Shown here: piece by piece, positions 1-12,500 of the stretch
How the letters are laid out: each line of letters begins with the position of its first letter
Position numbering within the stretch: position 1 is the first letter of the stretch
NCBI RefSeq assembly: GCF_015832195.1
Contig: NC_052034.1
Location: 6,039,501 to 6,103,500 of the forward strand
From: Motacilla alba alba
Taxonomy: Eukaryota > Chordata > Aves > Passeriformes > Motacillidae
Direction of reading: 5' to 3'
DNA length: 64,000 nt
The notes under the pieces: model-generated
Databases searched by the model: none
The model's input: the letters and a program-made list of their open reading frames with translations, nothing else
What the model was told of the DNA's origin: nothing
Position numbers and translations under genes: made by a program

Positions 1-1564
1 AAAGGCTGGTGATGCTCCTGCCTCCATCCCTGGAGGTGGTGGGGAGTTCCTCGCCTCGGCCTCCCCCCACAGATTTGCTAATGGCCCAGCCACAGTGGCC
101 CATCTGTCACCTCCTGTTTGGCCTCACGTCCCCTCTCCAAGAGCACCGGCTGTGTTCTTAATATGCTGCAGCAAATGCTGATCTTGGGCAGACATCTTCC
201 TGCTGCTGTGGGCTGGCTGGTGTCCATGGGATGGCTGGGGCTGTCAGCTCCATCCTCCTGGGGTGGCCACTCTGCCCAGCCGGGTGCACTGCCATCGAGG
301 GAACAGAGCAGAGCAGCATTTGGGGGTGCTACCCTGGTTTTGGGGCTCCCCACACCCAGGTGCAAGGGAAGGGGAAGCAGCCAGGATGCCTCCATACCCT
401 GTTATGAGCCTTCCTTCTGTGTGGAGTGTGGCTGGGGAGTTAATGAGAGCCTTTCAGTGCAAATGAGTTGGTTAATATTAATTCCCCTCTCCTTGCTGTT
501 CCCCTTCATGGACACTGCAGGAGGGGTGGGTGGTGCCACATGCCCTTCTTCACCCAGGGCACCCAGAGCTCTGCAAGGGGCATCACTGTCCCTAGCACGG
601 GCTGTGTGAAGTGCCAGCCTTGGGGACTTCCTGCAGGGCTCGGCCTGGCTCTGGCATCCAGTTTTCTGGGCTCGTGGCAGTGAATGCTGATGGGGTGTGA
701 TGGAAAGGGTGGGCCATGAGTAGCCCCTCTAGAGGCTGTGGCTGAGGACAGGGACACACACAGAGCCCAACCCCTTCCTTTCCAGAGTGGCAGTGTGGTG
801 GTGACATGAGGTTCCCCTCCCTTCACCCTCTCCCCTGGGATGATGCCAAGAGCATTGTGGGTCTCTCCACTACATCCCTCTGTTGGGATGTTTTTAGTTG
901 AGGAGGATGCTCAGGTGCCCTTGTGCAGCCATGGGATGTGGCACAGGACCACCTGGCCAGGGCTGTCACCTGTCCCTTCCCAGGGACACCTCGGGGATGG
1001 CAGGAGTGCCGTGGTTTGCAGTGGTTGTTCTCAGATGCCAGGACACAGTGATTAGTGTCTCTCGTTAATAACCCTGCGGCGCCTGAGTCAGCTCAGCGGT
1101 AGTGCAGAGCTGGCACAGCTTTCAGGGCCCCAGAGCATCAGGGGACGAGCAGGGGGAGCTCATGATGGGACAGAGATGCTGGGAGGGAACCCCAGAATCA
1201 CTGGCTGCAATGGTGGCACTGCCAAGAGGGTTTTGGTGGGCACTTTCCCCAAAGCCTGGGGCAGTCACAGGGAATGGCAACTCCATAGTCATCCTTTTCT
1301 TTTCCCCCTTCTTGGTGTCCCTTCCCCTGCCAAGCACTGCTGGGAGAAGCAGGCAGGAGACAGGAGGACACAGATAGTGGTGGCAGGGGACTGAGCAGAG
1401 GGCCTGCTGTCCTCCAGGCCCTGATGACTATCACCATGCCACCTCCCCTTTTGATTGGCCCCTTGGGCCGTGTGTCACTTACAAAGGTATAGAGTTCCCC
1501 TGCAGGTCCATGGGGAGCCCATGCTCCAACCACAGCAGCCCTGACCACGTCTCTGCCCATCCAG
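1..1564 (+). other. SRRM3: SRRM3 intron (left part), no exon seen
   Basis: No coding exon of SRRM3 or another gene can be recognised here. The next exon (1565) starts in the middle of a codon and in the middle of the cwf21-like region, so this must be intron. The earlier exons with the SRRM3 start codon lie outside the window. Confidence 0.6.
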
Positions 1565-1666
1565 GTACTCTGAAGAGGAGATCCGACAGAAAGTGGGGAC
1601 CTTTCGGCAAATGCTGATGGAGAAGGAGGGTGTGCTCACCAGGGAGGACCAGCACGGGCGCCAAAT
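1565..1666 (+). CDS. SRRM3: SRRM3 exon: end of cwf21-like region
   Basis: The exon opens with the last base of a Gly codon and encodes [20 protein letters not shown] and a further short stretch. This segment is almost diagnostic for SRRM3. The cwf21 region is the part known to contact the spliceosome in SRRM2/Cwc21. The donor is AAAT|GTAAGT. Length 102 nt, phase 2 at the 3' end. Confidence 0.92.
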
Positions 1667-4600
1667 GTAAGTCAGGCAGCTTCCAGTTGGTCCATCAGTG
1701 TTTCTCATCCCAGAGAGACACGTCCTTGATTGCCTCTGAGCATCAATGGGCAGGTGGGTGGGTGGATGAGGGTAAATCTGGGCATGACTGGATAGCTGGA
1801 TGGACGTGGAGAGGGTATAAAGAGATGGATGGATGGATGGATGGATGGATGGATGGATGGATGGGTAGGTGGATGGATGGATGGGTGAGTGTTGGCTTTG
1901 AGTCAATGCTTGTTTGATTTATTGGTTGGTTGGTTGGTTGGTTGGTTGATTTGGTGATTTGATGTCTGGTGGTTGATTGGTTGATTTGTTGGTTTGTTGG
2001 TTGATTTGATGGTTAGTTGGTTGGTTGGTTGGTTGGTCGGCTGTTCAGTCAGTTGGAGGCAGGAATTGCCTAAGGCAGTGTCCTACCTCTGCAGAGGTTA
2101 AAGGTTATCCTGCACTGGTCATTTGGAGACCTCTGGGTGCTGTGCAGAGGCCAGCATTGCAATGCTCCTGTCCCAGAGGATGAAACCCAAGTGCAGAAGA
2201 TCTCAATGCTTGGCTCACCCCACCAGCCAGGGGCAGGGACCCCATGGAAGAAGCTCCTCCAAGGAGATCCTGTACTGTTCCTCTGCTCCTAATCACTCCT
2301 CACAGTGCCTGGTCCTGGGGGGCTGCTTCTGCCCTAGAAGAGGGCTCAGGGCTCATGTTTGGTGTCCAAAACAGCCCAACTCCTGCTGGGGACATGCCAG
2401 TTGCTGCTCCTGCCCTGCACTGCACTGTTCCTGCCTCACCAGGGTCCACCCCAGCTTGATGATGATTTATCAGTGCAATGCTTAATGGCCCAGGCAGCAT
2501 GGCTGGCCCGGCGTGCACCATCCATCAGCCTGGAAACCAGGTCACTTGGGACAGGAATAGATGCTTCAGGTTCACTGAATATTAATGCTTCATTAGGGTC
2601 AGGAAATCAGGGCGAGGGAGGAGGCAGGGAAGCCGTGGCAGCAGGGAGAGCCTCCCTCACACCACTCTGCTGGCACGCCAGGCAGGGTGGGACACAGGAA
2701 CGTGGCTGTGCCCTGCCTGGATGGGACTCATGGGCTTGGGACAGCATGAAACATTCAGGATCCTCCTCCAGGCAGGAAAAAACAAGGCATGGGGGAAACC
2801 AACCTGCCCAGGTCACTGAGGATCATGCCTGAGGTGTTAACAAGTGGCCTTTGCTGGTGGGGCAGGAGTCATCTCTAGGGCATCTCCCTGGCAGGCTCGT
2901 TAGGGACAGTGCTGTAACGAGCACATGGGGAAGCCAAGGGTGCCTGAAAGTTACCCAGGCAGCCCTGGCTGTCACCTTTACAGGCTTGGTTTTGCAAAAC
3001 GAAGGGTAATCATTAAAGATTAGCCCCGGGGCTATAAATAATAGTGCTGAGCTGGAAGGAGCAGTCTCACAGCAAGGGATTGCTCAGAGGAGAGCAAAGC
3101 CAGAGGCGCTTCAGGAGGCTGGTAGGAGCTGGGTCCGAAGGAGGTGGCTCCTCAAGCAGCAGGGATCTGAGCTGCTGGAGCATATCCTGTGTGCCAAAGG
3201 TCTCTGCTGCATGAAGAGGCTGGACAAGGGGGTTAAATAAGCTTTAAATAAAGAGCCTCAGCCCTTGTGGTGGCTGGGAGAGTGCTCAGCAGAACATCTC
3301 GTGGGCTGGTCCCGCTCCAGCACCGCTTTGGGCTTTTACCACGCGGTCCTTGGCTGCTGGGACTGTGAGTCTGAACCAGCTGGTCCTGTTTCAGAGCCAA
3401 TGCGAGGGCTCAGCATCATCTGCATAACTCCCCAGAGAAAACTGAGGCATCGAGCAGAGCTGTAACCACCTGAGTCCCTGGCTTTGCTCTTTGTGCTCTC
3501 CCAGCTCCCGTCTCCGTGTGCGCGGCTCGGTACAGCCCAGTCCCCAAGGAGAAGGGTTTGATGGACAGGCTGGTGGGATTGCAGACAAAGGCGAGCGTGT
3601 GCTGGGCAGGGAGGGATAATTGGAACAGCACAAGGCTGGTCTTGAGCTGCTGAGCACAGCTAATGGGTGAGATGCTGGCAGCGGGCTCCAGCATGGAGCA
3701 CTGCCTGCTCACAGAGCAGACACACACACAGAGAATTAACCCTGCTCCCTTCTCTCTTTGCCTGTTTTCTCCCCCTTCCCACGGTTGGGTGGGTGGCTGA
3801 AAGGCTGATTCTACCTTTGGGACATGGCCAAAGCAGGAGTCATGTGCAGAGGACCCAGCCAGCCATGGTTGTGGCACAGAAAGGAGCCTGAGTCCTGCTT
3901 GAGCGATCGTCCGTGGTTAGGGGGAGGGTGCCTCGTGAGTAGTTTCGGTCCAAGACATTTCTAATTAGGTTAAACAGCCCATGGCCTGCCTGTGGCCAAG
4001 GATGCCAACACGTGCCACTGTCAGATCTGCAGTCTGGAACTGGAAGCTTCCCTTTTCTCAGGCAATGGCCAGGCTGCCGAGGGACTGATGCTGTGGGGCT
4101 GCACTTCTGCACCAGCATTGTTGACTGCACACCTGCTGGCTGGGAAGGGCAGAGGAGCCCACATCACGTTTCTGAGGGCAAATCTCCCTTGGGAAGCAAA
4201 CACCTGGGCTGCTGTGGTGCTGAGCACCCTCCACACCTGTCTCCTTAAGTTTCCTTCCAGAGCACCTGGATGTTCTTGTCCCTCCATGGGTGAGATGTCC
4301 TATGTCCCTCAAGAGCAAATGAGAGGCTCCCTGTGGGTTTTCCTCCTGGGGCTGATTGCAGAGCCAACTCAGGGAGGTGGGGGCATCAGGAAGAGGTTGG
4401 GAAGGGACTCCTGAGACTGTCCTAGTCCAGCTGCCAGGCCTCCACCAAGCCCTGCCCACAGCCCCGGTAGTCAATGGCAACCTCATGCCGGTTTCCATGG
4501 CAGTGGGAAAAATTAATGCTGATGAAGGCACTCAGGAGAGAGAGAGAGACCCTGATGGCTCTAGGCATGATGTCCCCCCACCCCTTCTTCACCTGGCCCT

Positions 4601-7600
4601 AGGATGGACATTGACCATTGCCTGCCTGGAGCTCCAGTGCTGAGCTGGTGGCACTGTGGGGTGTTGTACTCAAAGCCCAGATCATCCTGGGCAGTTCCCA
4701 CCTAAATTTCCACTGCTGGTCTTCCGTCAGCTCCTCTCACCCTTATCCAGCCCTGCAACCCACCTGGGCTGACCCAGCCTCCCGCTCAGCCCCAGCACTT
4801 GAGCAAAGCCAAAAGGGGCTCAAACGAGGCTGAGGCTGGGTCCTGTAGGGAGATGGTGGCCTGAGTCTCACAGTGTCCCTGGGCCAGCCTGGTGGGGATC
4901 TCTGCAGGGGTTGGAGCCACAGGAATACCCTGAGCAGACCTCCACCCTGGGACTTTGCTGTGTGTGGACATCAAGGGACATGACCAAGGTCCCCTGGGGA
5001 TGCTGTGGCAGAGGCAATGCCCCCCAACCCCTGTAGCTGCACTGGGGCTGCCCCAGCTACTCTGGTGGGAAACAGGGAATGGGGATCCCCAGAGTAATCC
5101 TGCTCTTCCCCCTTTGGCAGTGTGATAGAAAACCACCACGGGGCGGATGGGGAGGAGTATGAGGTGGAGTACCCTGACTATGGAGAGGGCTGCCTGCTGC
5201 AGTGCGACTGCTCGGCCGAGTGCTACCGCGAGGACAGCGGCCACCGCGAGTACAGGTTTGCGTGGATTTGGAGACCTGCTGTGCACAGGGTCCCCATCCA
5301 GGGACACAGAGGCCAGGGGCCTGTCCCTTCTTCTTTCCCCAGCCTTGTCTGCTGTCTCCCACAGGTTGAAAAGACGCTCAAGCAGCTCCACCTCTCCTCC
5401 ACCCAAGAAGAAAAAGAAGAAGAAATCAGGTCACCGCCGGAGCCGGTGAGTCCCCAGCTGCCCCTGTGCTGTCCCCTCTCTCTGGAGGGCAGCTCACCTC
5501 CCAGCTCAGCCTTTGCCAGGCTCTGGAGGGGCAAGTCACCCCACTTTTGGGGGCAGTACATCCCTGAATGTGCACCCTTAAGGGATGCAACGCATCTGCA
5601 TGTATTGATACTTCAACACACTCGTGTGTGCACACACCTACTGCATGCACTGCTGGGACCTTGCCTGGTCCACGTGGGGAAGGAGCTTGCTGCCACAGGG
5701 CACAGCACGAGGCAGGATATGGCTCTGTGAAGGGTCTGTCTGCCCAAAACCTCACCACTTGGCACTGGCTGCCTGAGAAGGATGCTGTCCCTAATGTCCC
5801 TTTCTTCTCTGCCTTTCCCATGGCAGCAAAAAGAGGAAACCCGGCTCAGAGCGCAGGTGAGTGTGAGTGACCCCTGGGTGGCTGGGCTGTGGGGTCCCCT
5901 CTGGGCTTGCAAGGCCACTGGGCACAGACTGGCCTCTGCCACCCACTGTCCCCCTCTGAAATCCCCCTGGGAATTGACCACCTTGTCTCCTGCTGGAGGC
6001 AGGAGAGCCCACGAGGTGGCAATGAGACACAGCAGGATTTGGGCATTCCAGAATTGAAAGCAGCGAGAGCCCTTCTGCCAAAAGTCCCTTTCTGTCCCCC
6101 AGCCCAAATCCCCCAGGAAATAACTGCCATGCGATGTTCATGCATCCCATGGGGTGGTTCAGGGGAAGCAATGTGGCTGGAGGTGGTGGGACCAGGCTCC
6201 CCTGAGCCAGGGGGAAGAGGCTGGGGAGTGTCTTGCTCCCTGCTCAAGGGCACCCACTTCCCCTCTAGCTGTGACAGCTCTTCACCCATCCGCAAGGAGA
6301 AGAAAAAGAAGACTGGAAAGAAACACAGACGTGACAGGTAGGATGGACATGACAGCAGGCTGGGGACAGCAGGGGTGTTTGGGGGCAGAGGGGCTGGTTG
6401 GGGCTGCTCAGGTCCTTGGGCTGGGGTGGAATTTAGAAGTGGATAGGGATGGACTCTGATGACTTTTCATGGGGCCATCACCTCCTCACAGCCACTGTCA
6501 CCTGCCCCATCCAGCAGCCCACCTTGGGGCCATCCCCCTGTGCTTCTCCTCATGCCTGGAAACTGCCCAGCCCTTGCTCCCCTCTGGCCAGATCAGTGTA
6601 TCTCCTTCATCTCTGTCTCCTCTTCATCCCTTAGGTCTGAGTCGGGGTCACGAAAAAAGAGAAGACACAGGTAAGAGTGACAGCTACCAGGAGCCACCCC
6701 ACTGCCACCAGCTGCCAGCTTCCCCTGCTAGGGACCCGCTGGGTGCTGCCCTCCTGCTGTCCCCTCCCCTCTGCCCATTGTGAGGAGCCTCCTCACCCCA
6801 CAGCTGGACACTGCTGTGTGTCCTCTGTCCTTGGATGTGGCCCAAGGCCACTCTGGCTGACTGTGGGGTCCCACATGGCCCTGAATGTCCCCCGGGGGAG
6901 GAGAGGGATCCCAGGCAGCCATGGCCAGGGCAAACCTTGACTATTGCCCTGCTCTGCAGATGCCCTCTGCCAACACTGCTATTTTAGGGTGAAGGAGTGA
7001 AAAGCACACAAAGGGTACCAGAGAGGGCACAGGGCAAAGCAAGTGGGGGGTGAAAATGGCCCCGAGCCCTGAGGATGCTGAGCAGAGCCAGTCCCCCTCT
7101 TCTCTCCTGCCTGGTCTCACCAACTGCCCCTGACCCCATCTGGGATCCCCACCACGCTTTGAACCTCAGCGGAGCCCAGCTCCAGGTCCTTCCCCTCGCT
7201 CCTCCCACAGCCCCGGTGTCTCTGTGGGACTGGGAAAGCCATCCCCAGGTGCTGCCCCCCCTCCCACGTCTGCAGCTTTCGGCTCTTCCCGCAGGTCCCG
7301 AAGCCCCAAGAACAAACGGAAAGAGAAAAACAAAGAGCGCAAGAGGTGAGGGGCCGGGCTGGCGGGGGCAGCGGGGCTCTCTGTGTCCCTGCGTGTCCCC
7401 CGCAGCGGCTCAGCCTGTCCCTCGGCCCCCGGCCGCCCTCTCCGCAGGTCCCGCAGCGAGTCCCCGGCCTGGCGCTCGCACCGCCGCAGCTCCTGCAGCT
7501 CCCACAGCGCCTCGCTCTCCTCCGACGACAGCGGCTCTAAATCCCCGGGCAGGTAGGGACAGTCCGGGACCCCCGTCCCCACGACCACACCCAGCCCCCA

Positions 7601-9493
7601 GCCTCCGCCGTGGGACCCTGCGGGGTAGAGGCAGGGACAGGGATGTCCTTGGGATGGACACCCTTATGAGGTAGAGGGCAGGGAGGTGGGTGACAGAGGT
7701 GTCCCAGGGATGGGTGCTCTGAGGGATGGAGGGCAGAAGGTGGGTGACAGAGGTGTCCCAGGGATGGGTACCCGGGGGATGGAGGGCAGGGAGGTGGGTG
7801 ACAGAGGTGTCCCAGGGATGGGTGCTCTGGGGGATGGAGGGCAGAAGGTGGGTGACAGAGGTGTCCCAGGGATGGGTACCCGGGGGATGGAGGGCAGAGG
7901 CACATGGCAGAGGCATCCCTGAGACAACTGTAGAGGGGAGTGGGATGATGCTGCATCATCTCTGGAAGGTTTGGGAACATGGTCCCCAGACGAGGTTTCA
8001 ATTTTTAGCTAAAGAAAGCACAAAGCACCGATTCTCACCCCATTTCTGGCTTCGGCAGAGCCCGGTCTGCAGCCGGCGGCTCTGCCGGAGCCGGGCCAAG
8101 GGCGGGGCCGGGCTCGGGGCCGGGGCTGCCGGCAGCTGACGGTGCGGTTCCCCTCAGGCTGAGCCCCAAGCGCCGGCAGGATGGCCCCAAGGGCAGCAGC
8201 GCCCGCTCCAGCCGCAGCCCGTCCTCGCCCTCGCCGCAGCGCTCGGCCTCGCCGCACCAGAACGGGCACAAGGGCAGCGCCCAGAACGGCCGCCACAGCC
8301 ACGGCGCCCCGCTCCCGGAGCCCTCGGATGTACGTAGGCTTTTCTTGGATCACTCTTCGCTTCCCTCCCCTCCTCCCTCCACAGGACTGCCCCCCTGCTC
8401 TCCTCTCCCCTCCTTCCCCACTCGCTCGGCTCCCCGCCCTGCCCAACCGGAGCACACGGGGGAGATGTGGGGTGCAGGTTGCACTCACTCAGCACTCACC
8501 GACCCCGCGCTGGGTGCACGATCTCCCTGGGGGAGCCAGCCCATCACCCTGAGGCAGGGATCAGGGCAGCCAACAGGCCTCCCCTCTCCCAAAGCCACAC
8601 GTTGCCCTGCGAATGTCACCCCCCCGGGATGATGGCTTGGCAGGCCAGCATCACCTGCCAGGGTCCCTACCAGGCTCAGCACCTCCCTGAGATTGATCCC
8701 AGGCAGCCAAGAAATGGACAAAGCAGGAGAATTCTTGTTTGCCCACCGACCCCAACTCTCCCTAGTGCCCAGGGCCTGCACCAGTGCTCGGGACCCCACA
8801 CCCAGTCTGGCCAAGTTAGGGTTTGGAGGTGATTTGATGCTGGATGCTCAGATTTCAGGACCTAGAGGTCCCCATGGCAGGTGACATTGGAGCTGGGCGT
8901 CCCCAGCTCTGCCTCAGCATCCCGAGGTGAAAATCTTGGTGAAACCTTGGGGGCTTGCTGAGTGGGGCAAAGCCCTAACCCAGTGAGCCCGGGGGTCCAG
9001 CCCCAGTTTAACCAGTGCTGGGATGCTGAGGAGCTTGCTTTGGCTAAGGGGGGCTGGAGGCAAGGCCAAGTGAAGGCAGGGCCCTGCAGGACTCTACTAA
9101 TGGAGCCCACACAGGTTCCCACTTGCCCTAGGGAGCTTTATTCCCACAGGTGAGGTCCTGGGCTGGCAGCACCCAACGCTGACACCCCAACACCTGCAGG
9201 GCCAGGGGCACCCTGGGAAACGGGGCCAGGAGCCCCCGACCCCACATCCACATCCCCTTGTCCCTCCCCAGCCCAGCACCCCCAGCAGCACCCAGCACCC
9301 TGCCCACCTCTCGGGGCACCTCTCTGCTTTCTTCTCTCCTGTGGTTTCGGCGGGGGCGTGGGGCGGTTCGGGAGCCGAGGCGCCGCCCCCGGGCGCCCGG
9401 CTGGCCCCGCTCTCCCCTGCCCACCCCAGCATCGCCCAGGCCGCCGAGCTCCCTTGGCTCCCCGGCACCAGCGGGACTTTTCTCCAACAACTT

Positions 9494-9524
<31 letters not shown>

Positions 9525-12500
9525 CTCTCTCTGGTTTCTATTTTTTATTTTTTTTTCTTTTTAATCCCATCTGTGTTTTTCTTTAGCCTCCCATTTGAAA
9601 AAAACCCAAACGGTAATATACACTTCCATTTCTTGCTCAGCAGAAGCAGGGACGAGGGGGAGGGAAGGGCAATGAAACGTGCTTTTTCCCCCGCCCCCTT
9701 GTTTTAGTTTCCTTTCTCATGATTTATTTTCTTTTCCCTTGTGATGTACAGAAATGCAAACGATATATATTTCTCTTATTTTTATTTCCCCCCACCCCGT
9801 CGTCGTCGTGTTGTTCTAGAATTTTTTGCTTTTGTGTGTGTTAATGTGGAGAAGAAAAAAAAAAAACAAAAAACCAACAAAACAAAAACAAAACCCCCAT
9901 GTGTTTCCTAAATATTTACGGCCGCTGAACATTGTATTTCCATTTTCTATATTTTGAACAAGGAATTTAAAAGGGAAGAGAACCCAGCAGCTCTACACTG
10001 CAAAAGAGCGAATTGCCCTTTTCCTCCTCGAATTGGCAGCTGCCCGGTGTCCTCGGCTGGATCCTGCTGCCGTGGCGAGCTTTTCCTGCCCGGCTGCAGG
10101 ATGAGGCCGCTGGGTGCGGGGCTGTCCCGCATCCTGCATCCCGACAGGATGAGTACCCAGTCCCCTCCCCACCTCCCGCAGACCCCCCCAAAAGCTCGGG
10201 GCTCAGCCGGCTGAGCCGTGCCCACCCCAGCACCCCCAGAGCCGCCGGGAGCCAGGGGTGCCCCGGGGCGCTGCGCGGCGTTGCCTTCCCTTTTAAATAC
10301 CCAGTCCTGTCTCCATCCATCCCTGCTGCCTTCCCAGCCTTCCTCCTGGGTCTCTCCTCCTCCTCCTCGCCCACACGCACCCTCCAGCCCCTCTCTTTCT
10401 CCGGTTTTCTTTGGGCCGACACAACCCGACATCCCTCGCCGTGTCCCGCCTCCATCCATCGCCTTCCCTGCATGTTTTCCGGGACTTTGCCATGTTATAG
10501 AGTGACTTTTTAAGAACCGCAGCCTGATCGGGTTACAGACACCAGCCAGCCACCCCCCCGCGGCCCCCCCGCTCGGCGGCCGGCCGCAGCCTTCCAATGA
10601 AAAAAACAAACAAACAAACAAAAATTTTTTAAAAAAGAGAATAAAAATTAGAAGCTAAAGAGACCAATCTTAAAAATAATTTTAAAAATTCTAAGCAAAG
10701 CAAACGGGATTAGCCGAGGGGTCTGGATCGCCGTACTAAAGAGTCCTTGTCTTTTTCCCATTCTGCCCTCCAAATGTGGAGATTATTGTTTTCTTTTTTT
10801 ATTATTGCATTCCTGTCACTGCCAATTCCAAAGGTAGGTATTTTGTCCACCTCTGCACGTTCACTTCTGCAGATGAGCCTGTTGAAAAGCACCGTAGCTT
10901 GATTTAATGTTATTTTCTCTTTCTTTCTGACTTTCTTTCTCTTTCTTTCTCACTCCCCTTCTCTGTCTCTCATTTTGTCTCTTTTTGGTGGCTATATATA
11001 ATTTTTTTTTAATTTGTATGGTTTTCCCCAGTTAGCTGCAAAGCCATGCTCTTCTCTTTACGTTCTTTTTCTTTTTTATATTTTTTTTGCCCTGTCCACG
11101 TAATATTTTTTCCTTTCTTACCCCCTTTTCTCTTCCCCGTCTCCTCGTGCTGTCGGTAGAATGCATTTCTGTGTCTTTCAGCCCTCCGAATTTGTGTTCG
11201 TTTCCATTCAGGGGCCGAGCACGGCTGTTCCCTTTCAGTCCCCCATTAGTGGCTGGCTCATGAAGGTGAATACATTTAGGGACAAATAGGGGCAGTGGCC
11301 AGGGGTACAAGTGGGCACAGGGGGTTTTGGGGTGGAGGGATTTGGGGCAAGAAATGAGAAATCTGGGGAGATGTGTGGGTTTAGCCCCTCTTCAGGGGGA
11401 AAAAATCCCAGCTCAGGGAAAATACTGAGGGAGGCTGCAGTAGGGAAAGGTTTAAATCTTCCTGCGTGGAGAGGCAGGTCTAGGACATCCCAGCCTGCAA
11501 GGGGCAGGTGACAGCATCCCTGCCCTGGCTGTCCCATCCCCACAAGTGCCCAGTGTGTATTTTCCCTCTTAGGCTGAGTCTTTGGCCGTTTGGGTTTATT
11601 CGGGATGCTTTTACCTTTGCTGCCTTCCTGCACGCCAGGGTAGGAGACTCCAGGGTTTGGGTGGGAGCCCTGCATCCCACAGCCCGAGCCCACGGCGTGG
11701 CCAGCTGGTGCCAAAATGCCACCCTGGCAGAGAGGAACCCCCTCTCTTTATCTCTTCATCGTCCTCTTCTTCTTCTTCTTCATCTTCTCTGCTTTAATGT
11801 TCCTGGGATGTGGGGCTGGGCATGGGCTCCCCTGATCCCCCTTTCTGGGGCTGCTGATCCCCCTGGAGCAGATCCAGGTCCCCCAGTACTTGCAGGGCAG
11901 CTGGGCAGGGCTGATGGTCACTGCCAGCCTCCCCCTCACTGCAGCCATTGCAACATCAACTGGTTTTTAATAAAACCCCCAAATCCCCCCAAATCCCCCC
12001 ATTTTGGCCGCAGCTTGCTGCTCTGTGGCTGGTGGGATTGGCTTTTCCATGGGGACAAGGAGATGATGGAGTGTGGAGCAGTCTGGGATGCTCAGGGATA
12101 TGGAAGCTTCGTGTCCCTTTTGCAGCATCTCCATGGTGGCCCTTTACCCTGCCCCCTTCTTTTTTGGGGGGAGAAAAGTGGCATTGAGAACACGGTGGGA
12201 TGGTGGAGAGAACCTCAGCCTCAAGGATTCTCTGACCATTCATTGGTGTATTCGGGGCAAGGGGATGGTGAGGCACTGGGGTCACCAGCCCTGGGCATGG
12301 TGGCACAATCCTGGCACCACCCCACTATCCCTGAACCCCTTTTGATCCCCTCGGCTGCACTCAGCGATGCCCTGTGCAGGATTCACCCTCCCAGGGATTC
12401 TCAGGGACCTGGCACTGGGCTGTGGCTGGGGGGAAGGAGACCCCAAAGCGCCCCGAGCTGGGGTTTGCCAGCTTGGGCAGGACTGGTGTTACAGGAGCCG

